From contig CM063255.1 of the NCBI GenBank assembly GCA_032158295.1, positions 7,531,501 to 7,595,500 on the forward strand: a DNA stretch of 64,000 nt, read 5' to 3'. How positions within the stretch are numbered: the stretch's first letter is position 1; the number at the start of each line of letters is the position of its first letter. The stretch is from Pycnopodia helianthoides. Its lineage: Eukaryota > Echinodermata > Asteroidea > Forcipulatida > Asteriidae. The notes beneath the pieces were generated by a model. The model was not told the origin of the DNA. It did not search any database and was given only the letters and a program-made list of their open reading frames with translations. Shown in pieces: positions 13,813-28,200 of the stretch. Made by a program: the position numbers and the translations under genes.

Positions 13813-14196
13813 TTAAAGGAGCATTACAGAATTGGTAATTGTAAAATATACTTTTGATCACAGATTTACATAAAACTTACACGGTCTAATGATGATGATA
13901 GTAGAAAACATCCCTTGAAATATTTCTGTCTGAAATGCCATATTTGATGAGAAATGAATACACTAATTTTCCGTTTGGAGTTTATCGCTCAGTGAGCGTT
14001 TTATTCATCTGTTGAACCTATATGATTTCTTGCAAATGTGTAATCGGTTTTTCCTTATTTTCTTGTGACCCAGATGGCCGATCGACCTCAAACTTCTACA
14101 GGTTTGTCAGTTTATGTATATGGTGGATTACGTAAAGTGCTTACACTGCCAGCAACTGTTTTGTTAGCAAAAACCAATTCTGTAATGTTCCTTTAA
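13813..14196. mobile_element. TTAA MITE copy 1
   Basis: Starts TTAAAGGAGCATTACAGAATTGG and ends CCAATTCTGTAATGTTCCTTTAA: terminal inverted repeats of about 22 bases flanked by TTAA. Four copies of 384-394 bp in the window. Confidence 0.85.
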
Positions 14197-15449
14197 TTAA
14201 CGAGTATAAACAGTAATGACAATTCTGAGTGTGTATCCTGTATTGTTATGGTTCACCAGTGAAAACATAATGAACGGTCAGGCATGTTCACCTGTCTTGA
14301 TTATCAGAATAATATATTTTATGAACATTTCATAAAATACAAGGATGAAGTATTCGTCATAAACACTGCAGCCTTTGTTTTGTTGAAAGCACGCAAGCAG
14401 CATTAGTAATTTCCAAAGACCACTGTCTGCACTTTGTGTGACCCAACATGCGTGAAATGACAAACATGTGACAGTTTAAGCATATCGGTTCATCGGAGTT
14501 CCAAGAAAATAGTAAAACAAAAATGTCCACATTTTTCAGACTTCGGGTTATCGACTTGCAAAATTGTTTCATTAGTTTCTCAAAAAAAAAATTAAAATTC
14601 AAGCAATCATTACAGGGAAGATTTTCCCCATGAAAATCTTTAAAACCATTAATTGTAGTTCAAATCTCTGACCATTTATATTTTTTAATACTATTAATGT
14701 TTTACACAACCTTGAAAGCTTATCTGACCTACACCAGCACATCATGAAAAAACAATACGAATCGCACTTATTTAGCTTTTACTCATCCTAGACTGCAGGA
14801 ATACAAAAAAAATAAAAATCCACCAGAAATCTTTCAGAAAAAAACTAAATGTCCGCTTCATTTGCAATTGAAATAAACTCAAGTCATAAAACAGTCAACT
14901 ACACCGAATGATGGGTAACAAATGTCAATTTCAGGCTGCCGTCACATGCTCATGGACCATGCCTTCACGCCTCAGCTCCCGTCTTAAGAAATGAAAAAGA
15001 AAACTCTCGCAACGCTGCCTTCATAATTATTTTATGAAGCACAATTCACGTGATTAGTAGCTTTATTACCCGACAGATTTCTGTCAGCGAACTCGTCTCA
15101 CTTGAGTTTACTGTTATTACGTTAGCACTCGTGAAGCACGCCCACGCAGTTTCACAACAGACCAGAATAGAGACGTCCCATATTCCACGAGCGGCTAACG
15201 TTTGGCGATAACCCTTGAGCCTGGGAGCCTCGACGGAGAAACCCGCCAAAATAAGAGGTACTTATTTCAATCAGTTTTGATGCGTAGATGTATAGCGTGG
15301 AAATATTGGGTTACACCCCCTATGTTTCGACACCCCCAATTGTTTTCCTAATCCTAGCCCTAACCCTATAGTGTGTAGGTCATGGGGGGTTATTGGAATA
15401 TAGGGTTGTTGGAACATAGGGTCTTGGGGATGGTCACCGTCAATTAGCC

Positions 15450-15573
15450 TTTTTTGAGGTATGGTGAACACCCTGGAGTACACCGTTTGGTTTGAGCATG
15501 GTTTGGGTGTATACAAACAGATTTACCCAAACCAAATTAGTGCAATATATAATGTGTCCACCATATCTCAAAA
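15450..15573. repeat. 124-bp fold-back element
   Basis: TTTTTTGAGGTATGGTG to CCACCATATCTCAAAA, with an inner stem CCGTTTGGTTTG against CCAAACCAAA. A second copy is at 53842-53957. Confidence 0.7.
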
Positions 15574-16044
15574 TGGCTTATTGCGTTCACACTTGGCTTT
15601 GGAAGGCATGACAATACGGGCCTGGGTTTTTCATCATAGTGGGGAGAAGGATCGAGTGGTTTCGAGGGTTACTTACACGGGCCAACAGAGGCAATGAACG
15701 AGGGTTCAGACCCGGACCCAACGAAGAAGGTTCAGACCCAGAAAACGTTGTTATAATCTCATGGTCTTAGATTGCTTTGTTAGTGTAAGGGTTTGGCTAA
15801 TCTGTATTACACTACCTTCAGTTAACTTTTACTTATAGTATTTACTGTAAAGATTTTCAGTTTAGTAACTACTTAGATATATACATTGTTGATACTTTGG
15901 GAGTAATGTTTCTGAATTTCTTGTATGTGATTGCTAGCTTTTATTAACATTAAATATCGCTTCAGTCAACAACTCCGCCAATACCAAAGTTATTATCCCT
16001 CCCTCTCCAGAGTTGGCTTGAGTCGCCCGCAGCACCGAAAAACG

Positions 16045-16212
16045 ATGCCGGGGCATGGGCCACCAAGGAATATCTTAGCGGGCCTCTGTGCAATTCTCCT
16101 GGGTGTACACCTGGAGTTTCACGGGGGGACAACCCCCTTGGCCTTCGCCGACACTCCTGCTAATTGTTCGTTCGATCTCACACAGGGCCAATGGATGTTT
16201 TACATCGGACCG
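16045..16212 (+). CDS. CTSC: CTSC exon 1: signal peptide and start of exclusion domain
   Basis: The ATG at 16045 is followed by a hydrophobic stretch ([12 protein letters not shown]) and a plausible signal cleavage after Ala35, giving a mature end DTPANC identical to the human mature N-terminus. The Asp is the residue that anchors the substrate N-terminus in this family. An in-frame ATG lies upstream at 15931, but it would put 38 extra residues before the hydrophobic core, so I prefer 16045. Exon ends in phase 0 at donor GTATGT. Confidence 0.9.
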
Positions 16213-19200
16213 GTATGTATGTTTCGATTAAGTTTGTAGTTTGACATTGACTAGCACACAAGCTGGCCTTCAATAATATGCTCATAAAAGCATGTTATGT
16301 GGTGGTTGTGCATGAGACAAAAGTTCCCCCACTGTTGGCAGCTACCTTTCACAACAAATGACAACTACGAGACCCAGAAGCATGTCAATAAAACGAGAAA
16401 AAACTAAAACAAAACACAAAACAAAACAACACAGCGAAAGTATTGGACATGGTAACGCAAAACAACGGACGATAGTCGGAAGAAAAGCAACATACATGTT
16501 TTTTGTTAACCTCGGTGGACACAACTCAATGCCCCCCCCCCCCAACCACCAATCCGTCAACGCGTCAACAGCAATAAATAAAACTTAAATTAATAAACAT
16601 TTAATGAAACGTTAAAACTCAAAATCCTGGAAAACTAACAATTACTACCCAATGTTCCTCGTGACAGAGGGAATTACTCAAAATAATTGTTAGCATAAAA
16701 ACTTACTTGGTAACGAGCAATGGAGAGCTGTTGATAGTATAAAACATTGTGAGAAACGGCTCCCTCTGAAGTAACGTAGTTTTTGAGAAAGAAGTAATTT
16801 CTCAGTAAAATATTTGAATTGATTTTGAGACCTCACGCGTGAGGTCTCGAAATCAAGCATCTGAAAGCACACAACTTCGTGTGACAAGGGTATTTTTTCT
16901 TCCATTATTATCTCGCAACTTCGACGACCAATTGAGTTCAAATTCTCACAGGTTAATGTTATTTTGTGCATATGTTGAGATACACCAAGTGAGAAGACTG
17001 GTCTTTGACAATATTACCATAGGTGTCCAGTGTTTTTTAGAAGAGATATATTTGGTCTACTTGAGACCGCTCATACAAAATAGCGGCCAGTACGTCAAGG
17101 GAATAGGTGGGCCTACAAGAGAATGTCTGGTTAGTACGTAAAAAGGTAATTTGTCTGCTTTCCTCGTGGGTTAGATTACAAAAACAAAAACAAGTCTGTT
17201 AAATTTGGCCTTAATATAGTGTCACACATTGCAACTTATACAGTCAACTTGAAAGTAAGCAGCTGCACTGCATTAAACAGGTATACCGAGGTCAGTACAA
17301 GAGACACTTTCCTTACAGTAGGTTATCTCTTGCCCTTCCCAAGAACATGATGTGATTGATGCAATTGATGTTTTGGGGGTTTATCGTTTTTTCATCTCCT
17401 TCTTTTTCTTCTCGAAGATTGCCTTGATCGGTTGCCCTTTAAATTTGCCTCGTGTAAAAATGGCCGTGTGTTGCTCACGTTGGTGCCAGTGTTGTAGTAC
17501 TCCGCCTAGGTGCTCGTAGTCGAGTACTTCGAGCACCGGTACTCGTAGTCGAGTACTTCGAGTACCGGTACTCGTAGTCGAGTACTTCGAGTACCGGTAC
17601 TCGTAGTCGAGTACTTCGAGTACCGTTTTGATGGTACTCGTACTCGTACTCGACTAGCAAAATACTTCACCTCGAAACCCATACTCGATACTCGACTGAA
17701 AACATAATCTGTACTCGAAATCGTGTACTCGATACTTACTGGAAACTACTCGGATTCCGATTTTAAAGGAACATTACAGAATTGGTTTTTGCTAACAAAA
17801 CATTTGCTGGCAGTGTAAGCACTTATGTAATCCACCATGTACATAAACTGACAAACCTGTAGAAGTTTGAGATCGATCGGCCATCTGTGTCACGAGAAAA
17901 TAGTGAAAACCCGATTACACATTTGCATGAAATCATATAGCTTCAACAAATGAATAAAACGCTCACTGAGCAATAAACTCCAATCGGAAAATTAGTTTAT
18001 TCATTTCTCATCAAATATGGCATTTCAGACAGAAATATTTCAAGGGATGTTTTCTACTATCATCATCATTAGACCGTGTAAGTTTTATGTAAATCTGTGA
18101 TCAAAAGTATATTTTACAAGTTTTTTTCTTACCAATTCTGTAATGTTCCTTTAAGCACTCGTGGTCAAAATACAACTTTAATTTCCGATTTCCTATACGT
18201 GTGTTTAATACAAGGACTAAAATAATAAAGCTCTGGAAAAAAATCAAATCAAATATGTATGTATGGTATTCAACAGATATTCATCATAGCAAGTGTCGTC
18301 TAAATATTAGTTTTAAAAAAGGAGTAAATGAGTTTATAACTCAGTTTGCAGTATTTTTGTTTAAAGGTACTTGTACTTGGAGATCCAAGTACTTGTACCA
18401 TGCTCGTACTCAGCCGTTGCACCCGATACTCAGGTATCAGAATACTCCATTCGGGTACTCGTACTTTTAAGCGATGGCTCAAAGTACTCGAAAAAACACA
18501 GTAATTTACTCATTCAAAAACACCAAAGCACGATAGCAAATGATAGCAATACCCCCTCCCGCCCCCACATCCCAGTGTTGTAAGACACTGTTTGGGTGGA
18601 ACGTGTGCTGCTCTATATGGGTTTCTTTTGCATACAGTACGGTTGGTTTCTGGTAAATTGCCTGCAAAAACACAAAATGCCTTGTGCAACAAGGTCTTTA
18701 AGATCCGAATCCAATTATTTTGTGTTGATTATCTGCCACGGGGAAATGTACATTGCTGGGTCATACAACGTGGGGGTGCAGGTCTTTGACAATAACAAAT
18801 TAGTATGCTGGCAATAATGTAGGTGCAATTGAGTGGCAAAATATCACCCAGTGGCTGGAACGGCTATTTTGCCCACAGAGTGACATTATTCGTTGATTAA
18901 TTTGGTTCCCCTCTGTTTTACAGGGTGGACATACGAACAAGCTCGACTGTTCACACAAATGGAAAGCTGTCTCCAGATGGACTGTGACGTTACATTTCCC
19001 GGATGTAGCCGTCGACAAGAAAGGTAAGGCACCCGGACTGCTAAACCAAATTACCCATATAAGGTGGTGTATAGAATTAGATTACTTCACAGCCGGGAGC
19101 AGGCTGACACCTGCTTTTGCTGCAACATCTGGTTACATCGTTGCATCAGACACAGTTATTCAAACAGCATTGTATGGTGATTGTAGTTTTTATTAAAATG

Positions 19201-22200
19201 ATTACTATTATTTTTTCTTTTTTATTATGTTTATTATTATTATGTTTGCATTCATAAGAGCTTGAATTAGCTTTGAGGCATTCAAAATCCTTCAGCACTG
19301 TGTTCGGTTTAGCAAATCGTCATTCTTTTTCGTGACGCACAATCATCATTCAACTTAGAAAAGCTGGTTCGACTGGAGATTTTTACTGATTTATTTTTTT
19401 AAATTTCGTAAAGAGGCAATCAATTTCACTAAATGAGAATTCAAATAAGTATGATAAAGAAATGCGAATAAAAAACAGTACTAGACAACTGTTTCGTATC
19501 TTCACTTCAATTCAGGCAAACCGTATTTTTCTTTATTTATGTTTCCAGTAGATTTTACATGGGACCATTTAGATTGTTCATCTTCTTTGTTTTCTTCTTT
19601 ATTCTTTTCTTGATTTTTTGTTGGGGGATCTTTATCGGTTAACTGACCAAGACCTAATGTTTTTCCTGGTTTGTTATTAAGCTGCCATTTCTAGAAATAT
19701 GCGTGTAAAACTGTGGCGAAAGTTTGTTTTCGAAGTACATCGGCAAAGTGACTCAAGTGCCAATAAATAAACCGTATTATAGGCCTTTAACAATCGAAAG
19801 GAAACAAAAGTTTGACAGAGCGTTTTTTTTAGATTGCACAAATTCAAGAAATGACTGCCCAAAAAATGAACTTGAATGACTAAACACACGCCTCAAAAAG
19901 CTCCCGCGAATTTGAATGCTGCCTAGTTGAATTGTTAAATTGAATGATTATTTCGTTAAATCGAATGACGCAACAGTACATTTGACTAGTCATAAAACGA
20001 AATCGAATGACCCTTTTCAGCAGCATTCGATTTCGCGCGAAATAGAATGGCGCAGTGGTTTAATTGGCTGCGCATTTGCCGAAATTGACCGAGAAAGCCT
20101 ATAATTACCGATCTTACGATGTTCTTGAAATTGAGCCTGGGTACTAACGATGACGACAATTACTCGTTAACATTGATAGATTTGTCCTTAGATCGGCTAC
20201 AATTTTTCGTTGAAAGTTTTCACCCCCTCCCCCACCCATCCCTCTGAACTGTGTAGCCTTCTAGAAGTAATTAATATACAGTTTCATTTCCGTTCATCTT
20301 AAATGTCAATGAACTGTTTGAATCGACCTATATGGATTCGCTTAAGAAATAAGAATCGAATAAGTAGTATCGATCGTGTAGACTACTCTGCTTTATTCGC
20401 AAAATGACGACGTGACTGTTTCGGGATGTCTCACAACGGCCGTATTTTGTTCCGTGTGGGTTCGGGTCCAGGCAGGCCAAGCTAATGAAACAGAGCCCAT
20501 TATGCAAAAGGCTGAAATATCGCCAATGCCATTTTACACACCAATGTTGCTATATTGAGCTACAAGTTTGTGTAGGGGTGGGGATTTTAAGTTTAACATT
20601 AAAAAAAACACATACAAACTCCTGAACCACACATGAGGATTTTACTACATCGTAAAGGTCTTCAAAAACTGAACCAACGCTACTCAGTTGTGACCTCAAT
20701 TCGACATTATCTTTCGGTTGAGATCGACAACAGTTGTTCGATTCATCATAATCCCACCTAAATTATGTCTCTGCCCCCAGTTTTCCCCGCCAAATGACAA
20801 TGTCTATTCTACGCCATCGGACTTTTCCTTTGGATAAAAAGTTTAGATAAAATAACCCACAATAATTATGTACACAACTATAGAAAGAAAAAAATTGAAC
20901 CTCTACATCAAGACGGAACCTCAACATTGATGTATTGGTGACGTCATCAAGTGTTAAATAACATTATTTCAAAGTTTAACATTTAAAAAAACCATAACTC
21001 AGGTACTACAACATTGGATTTTGACGAGAATGGAATTTGACAACACTAAGCAAAAGTCACACCGAAAATAAACTCCCAAGTATTTGACCAGTATAAACTG
21101 GAAGTTGAAGCGAATTGTATCAAACAGCCTTAATTTCAGCTCATTAATCTACACGATATGACGTTGCAACATGGTTTGTGTGTATGAAATAACAAATGAC
21201 CTATACCTTTTAAAACAACTTAAAATTGACGACGTCATCAATATAAACTGCGCCCTCTGGTGATATTATTCCAAAACTTATCGCTTCATAAAATCAAAAC
21301 TCATGAGAAAAACAACACCAAATTCACTTTTTATAATTCTATCGAGGCAAGTTATTGTAAACTATAAAAATTATGAACCTCGACCTTGAATCTTGAATTA
21401 AGAGTCATAAACCATGAGGTCATGCAGAATAAAACTCAGGTCATGGATCAGCAACACAATCACCTTGTGTTTGTGATAATCACAAAAAAACTGAAGTTCT
21501 AGTTGAACTTTAATTTGATTTTTCTGTTTTGCCAAAAAGGTATGACCGGATTTTGGACCCTCATTTACAACCAAGGGTTCGAGGTTGTCATACACGGTAG
21601 GAAGTTCTTCGGGTTCAACGACTACAAAGTGATCAACCGGAAACAGGTCATCAGCTACTGCAACGTCACTTCTGGTTGGGTGCATAACACCGACGGGAGG
21701 GACTGGGCGTGTTTCCGGGGAGAAAAGGTGGCGGGACCGGGCGTGGGGGAGCCCCCGCCGACCTACACGGCAGCGGAGTTGGATGAAACTCGGCTGTACA
21801 AACAGAATGCGGAGTTTATCGACAGTGAGTATATAAGAAGATGAAATAATGCCTTTGAACGGCGAAACAAATGCATTTCGGTATAACTAAACACGAATGC
21901 CAACAGGAAGTGGCGAAAAACTATACTATCAGAGTGCGTACGTTTATGATATTATTGATAGATTAATGGCTGCTGTTTCCAAAATAGCGACTGTGGCTGC
22001 AGCTGGATCATCACGTTAACATGCATTGAAGCTAGGCTGCCCTTAGCACCAGCCGTAGCCGCAAATTCAGACACGGCTATTATATAAGATACAATAGTGT
22101 TCGAAAAAAACAAAACCAATCAAACATCGCCATGGAAGTCTTTATTCGTTTAGTCATGCTTTCCCCAGTCCTTATCAATCTGATAATTGTCTCCCATGCA

Positions 22201-25200
22201 GAAATTAATGGACATCAGACCTCGTGGAAGGCGGGATGGTACAGCCGGTACGACAACATCACATTACGAGACCTGCAGAGAAGGGCCGGCGGCAGGAAAT
22301 GGAAAAATGCTTACCCTCCGCCAACGGTACCAAATGAAATCACAAAAGCTGGTAAGTTTCCCTCAACCTAAGTTCTTACCGTACTGCTTTACTGATAGTA
22401 TGGATAGGCACACTCTAAAAAACTGCCGGGTCAGAATTGATCCATTTTCCGGGTCCCGCGGGGCCTGAACCTTTTTTGGGTCAGGCTGACCCGGTAAATG
22501 ATAAAAAAAAAATGCTTATTTCACCTACATGCTTTCAAAAGAAAATATGCAAAGGCCATGTTGCCTTTCTCATGACTTTGTGCAAAATTAATGTTTTATC
22601 ATCAAAAGCACAATGGCCCAAAATATTCCCCTACTTCCCCACTATAGTAGGTGTGTACTAAATAACATTATTTATTTTAAATATTTTTAACGATTGAATT
22701 CCTCTATTGTTAAAACAAAACAATAACTATCTAAGCAGAGGTACTAGTATTTTTTTTTTTTTTTTTTTTTTTTCTTTTTTATTCAAAGGGCAGTTATTGT
22801 GCATTCTATTGTGTTCATCAATGTACATCAATTTCGATTCGATTCATCAAAACGAGGACTGACTTTAAAAAATTAAATTAAAATTTTCGCAAGTGGCTGT
22901 TCTTAAGATGATTTGGTTTCCTCGGTACAATTCGGACAAGTACCGGAATCTTTTTCTTTTTTGTTGTTTTCTTTTCTTTTTTCCCCTCTTCTTTTCTTGA
23001 CATGCATTACTGTAGATTGCTTCAAATGTAAATTGAATTTATGCTATGCTTGAAGTCATATCCGGTCGGGTTGACGGCTTTTCCGAGAGAGCCATCCAGC
23101 AGGTAATATCGCGCACTGATGAGCTCCAAATAATGAGCTCCCAACTCGAAGCAGGGACTGGCCCAATGGTGCCTATTACGGAAACGCGTGGCCACTGTGA
23201 CGGTGTCAACTGATCAATGTACACACTGAACTGAAACACGAAAGTACACGGACAGGAACAAGTTTAAGACAAAACCAAAAAATTCGTTGACTGAGACAAT
23301 TTCCAAGAGAGTATGGCGAAAACGGGTAACCAGAAACATTTCGTGACGTAGGTATACTAAATCTCTTGACAATGTCTTCTCAAAATAGTCCGCCTTCATT
23401 TGGAACTTAGTCTTTTTCTTTGTTCACCAATGGAGAATTTTACAAACTAACAACAACTGTCCATGCTGAATTCTAAAATAAAAAATACAACACCCCCCCC
23501 CCCCACCCAAAAAAAAAAAAAAAACATAAAAAAAAAAATATAATTATTGGGTCTTTTATATTGGGTCTTTTCCAATCCTTGGATTGGACCCTGGCTCCGG
23601 CTTGCGCTCCGGCTTGGGTTCCGTCATAAACTCAGGAAGTGTGCATTGTAACTGTATGGTGCTTCAACGTCAAACGAAGCCTGGAGCCGAAGCCGAGGTT
23701 TGGAAAATGCCCACGACCTTACCAACAACTCGGTTACGGTTCGAATGGAACATCTGACGTCAACCTCGGCACAACCAACCTCGCGAAAAATGCTTACCCA
23801 TTGACCGAAGCTCAGCCATGTTTCTGGACTGAGTAGCCAAAAACGCCCCAGAATAATGGCTTCAATTAGTCCCTTCATCCTATTACCTTGGGTAATAACC
23901 ATCGCTTGGGAATCGAATAATTGTAAACGGATGACGCAGGAATATTGTGTCTCGTGTGTTGTGTGTCGTTGATTGATAATTCGGTTAGGCGAGAGAAGAA
24001 AACTAGCCATATGGTTGATATGGGTATAGGCTTACATGTACCTCAAGTGTCATAAGGATTATTGCAAGACCCGAAAACATGTTATAATGTTATAAGACCC
24101 ATTGCCCATGGAATAAGTATACACAAACACAGTAAGCTATTTAACAGCGCACACACACAATTCCTGTCTCAAAATTTACGTACAAGAGGCAATAAACCAA
24201 ATTCAGTTTTAATGGTAACATAGTGTTGACGTCACTGAGTTTACGTCATGATTTACATGTTACACAAAACTGTCTGAGATCAACGACATGAATGCTTACA
24301 AGTTGGTCAATCAGTGTGATCTAAACAAGCTGCTCGATAACAACGATGGTGGCAAGGGTGAAGTCGAACGGAACCGGAACTGCCCGAGCAAGTTCATGGC
24401 CGAACATTTTCAGATATCAGAATTTCGCACCAGTTTATTATGACACCCGTCTGTATATGCTCTGCTTTTCCCAGATGACTTCACCATTTCCCTCTCGAGT
24501 ATAAAAAAACGAGACAGAAAGATGTCTTACACATGTATTGGTAAATACAACAGCACATTCTTCATTCAATTCTTTGTTTAAAAGAAAACTAAGTTTGAAA
24601 CGCAGATACTTTTTCCGCAGGTTTTGTCTCAACAAGCCATTCATAACGGAAACTAGGCTTTTAAGGTTTTTTTTGCGACACCAACCGTTTTTGGGACATA
24701 CGCACACACGCTATTTGAAAACCGCAATACATCTTGGGAAACGAAGTAATTGAAAGAATAGATCAAGCTGCCAAGATGGACACCATGCTGTAGTTTACAT
24801 GTAAATATGCCAGGTTGTATAGTTGTGTACCGCATTGCTTCAAAATCAGAGCATCAAAAAATGTCAGCCCGTGTTGCTTAGACCCAGATTTCACCCAGAA
24901 ATCTTTGCGCGCCATTTGGGACATTCATATGCCATTGGCAAAAGCGCCATAAATTACCAAGGCGTAGTCGGCCCGAAAATCATCCAGCTCATTAGGAGTA
25001 TGCAGACCCGGAAGAGCACACTCGGCTGTACAACCTGCCGCAACAATTGCAGTCGTCCCATCCATTTCTCCCGTGATGAGAATGCGCTATAAAGTTCAAT
25101 TGTTACAACTAAGCTGCGACTTTGGTTGGATTTCATAAAACTATTAAGAGACAATTTTTTTTTTTTTTGGGGGGGGGGGTCACATTGATACGTCAATTAA

Positions 25201-28200
25201 ACTCAATTCGTGGAAGAAGTACGTAACGAAAAGTTACCGAAGAAAGGGCGTGAGGAATTACTGTACAAAATTGTGTTTCGGAAAAATGAGGCCCTTCATA
25301 CGTCGTTAAAGGAAGGTTAAATTCTATATGGGAATAGGAAAACATGTCTTTGGGGGTTATTCTAGCAACAAAAAATGTTACAGAAATGCCATTTTGTTTT
25401 GCCATAGAGCCATTATATTGCATACGGCCTTATGTTACTGGAAAAGGGGTACTTTGTGTGCCCGAAGAAGGGCGTTAAATCCCTTCTTACAGGCACACAG
25501 CAAGTTGAGACCAACTGCAATCTTCATACGTCGTCTACAATCAATTCCACGGGCCAGGTGAATTACTGAGACTCATTGAAATTATGGCTTTGCGTAATCC
25601 CCTTGTGCATACAAATCTCTTCAACAGATGTTGGATCTCGTTAAGAGAATTTTGTGTTACCGATATTAACGAGACACGCTCATCTGATTGTGAACTGAGG
25701 GGTGAAGCTGCTGTCCGGGCCGGGGTAATTAGCTCACTGATTTTGACGTCTTCATGATGAGAGCATGAAGTGAGATTACTATCTTCAAACTGAAGTCTTC
25801 AAGCTCATCAGTCGTCAATGTATATTAATATATCATCCTATCGGTCACCTGAACTCTGACCTTATTAAAAAGGAATGTACACTTTAACAACTCCCGAGTC
25901 AGACTCGACCCAGGTTCGGGGTGCCAGCTGAGGGTCTCACCCATTACCGGGTCAGGCCGACCCAGAAAGTGGTTTAAAACAATGAGATTTCAACCCGGAT
26001 TCTGCGTCATTTAACCAATTTCTGCATGGGTCAGTTTGACACATTATTCAGGGCATTCCACCCTTTAAAATTAATTTTTCACAGGTTAGTTTTGTTGTGT
26101 AATGTATACATTTATATAGGATTAACAAAGCAATCGATACGGTTCAAAAAATCCACGCATACAAACACTGTATTAGGACCAAGTAGTAAACAGTTAAAAT
26201 TTAAAAGGGCACATACAAACGGTAATCGAGTACATCTTACAAGATCTCCTTATGTTATACAAAAACAAACAGTGAATTATGTTGCATTCGTGGAAGATGG
26301 AACCCGTTCCATCTTTCAACTCATGAGAATTATTCTCACCGTTGCACTCATAAATATTCATTAGCCTAATTATATAATGCAGTGGTTTTTTTTGTGAGAC
26401 ACACGGGATATGACTGAATGTTGCTCTTCTCCAAAGTCACAATGTTCCCGTCCCTTTTTCATATATGTCTCATAAAGTTTAGACGGTTTCGATCAGTATG
26501 GTTGGTTTCCCCAATGCGACTATGTAATGGGAGTTATATAGGAATGCAGTACATTTGTTGAGTAACAGTTATTTAACAAACACTCTTTGATACACACATA
26601 AATCAGAAACATCAAGGCCCTGTTTGATAATTAAAGAAACTACATTTGTTTGTTAAATAACTTTGCGAGGGGTTCTTTGTTAACAGCCTTCTACTGTCCA
26701 TCATAATCAAATCGTGAATTTACCTCTCTTATAAGCAATCATGTTTTATAATTATAAACATGGGGTCATATGTAATGACCGTGGAAAGAACTTGTTCATA
26801 TTAGCATTGGCTTAGAACCTGATCACTCTTCACATTGGCTCTGGCTTTGATCCAGATTATTGTTGTTCACTTTAGCCTAATTGGCTTAGTTCTATTTATT
26901 TCAAACAAATACAAGCTGACTGAACCAAAGTGCATTATGAACATGTTAACCCGGCATCAATTAGGCCTACGGCTCATTGACGATGGCCCTATACCTATTT
27001 TGTTCAAAATGTTGATTTTTTTAATATGAAGAGTAGGCACTTCAAGATTACGTGTTTGCTTCGCTAACCTTAGTTCTCATGTGCGGACGTACACGCTGTC
27101 TGCCTATGCAATTGGAAACTTCCTTTGAACTTTTAAAGTATCAGTCTTATATCCACAACCAAACAGGTTGTCAAAATCCTGAAGACTATCAAAGGGGTCT
27201 ATTTTAGGTTTGGTCCGGTCCGGATTGTACGCCGTCAACAACAGTTTCATAACAGGAATGCTTAATTATATAAATACCAAAGTATCCAACGCGCAGAAAT
27301 GAGGTCGCTCATAAGGGGAGGCCCGAGTGAGCTTTCGGTGCACGAACTTAACTAATTTCAATCAGTGTACAGGCGTACGCCGTGAGTGGCGAGAAAGAAC
27401 AGGTGCATGTTTATAAATGAATGAAGCGCGAACCAGTATGCATGTCCAAGTGCGATAACGGCCAGATTTGTTCCGCCAGGGGAGTCCCTCGTCTTTACTT
27501 CGACTCTAACTATCCCGAAAATTCCGTTAATTAAATAACCGCGGAAATCCCCACTGAATCATGCCTTTATCCTGACCTACTTTCAAAACCAGATACTAAC
27601 CATTATGTTGTTTGACCTATTTAATACTCCCCTTCCACACACACACAACACCTTAAACACACACACACACACACACACACAAGTGTGTAATGACCTCCAA
27701 TCGTGGACCCTCCTTTGTTCAACTCTTTGTCATGACAAACGTGGACCTCATTGTTTTCCTTTGTGATAGCAAACGTGGACCTATTGCCCCTTTTGTTGTA
27801 AGTCCACGGTTTGAATGTCACTACAAACTCACACACACACACACACACACACACTCTATTTTTTGCATCCCTGTGGAGACATCTTTTGTTCTTTCCTTTG
27901 TCCCTGTAGTTAAGAACCCCCATAGACTTTGTACACAAAATTCCTTGTGGAGCAACCCAGTCTTTAGAATTTCCCTATGGAGACACTTTGTTATCCCTTT
28001 TCTGTTTTGTTCTCGGTCTCCATAAGGTAGTGAAAATGAAAATCACACACACACACACACACACACCCATTCTAATTTGTACATCCCTGGGGAGACATCA
28101 TTTGTTCTTTCCGTTGCCCCTGTAGTAAACAAACTCGCATTGACTTTGTCCGCAAAATTCCTTGTGGAGCACCCCAGTCTGTATAAACTCCCCTGTGGAG

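Noticed and set aside
23624..24010. 128-aa minus-strand frame
   Set aside because: No recognisable domain and no supporting splice or poly(A) context; length is possible by chance.
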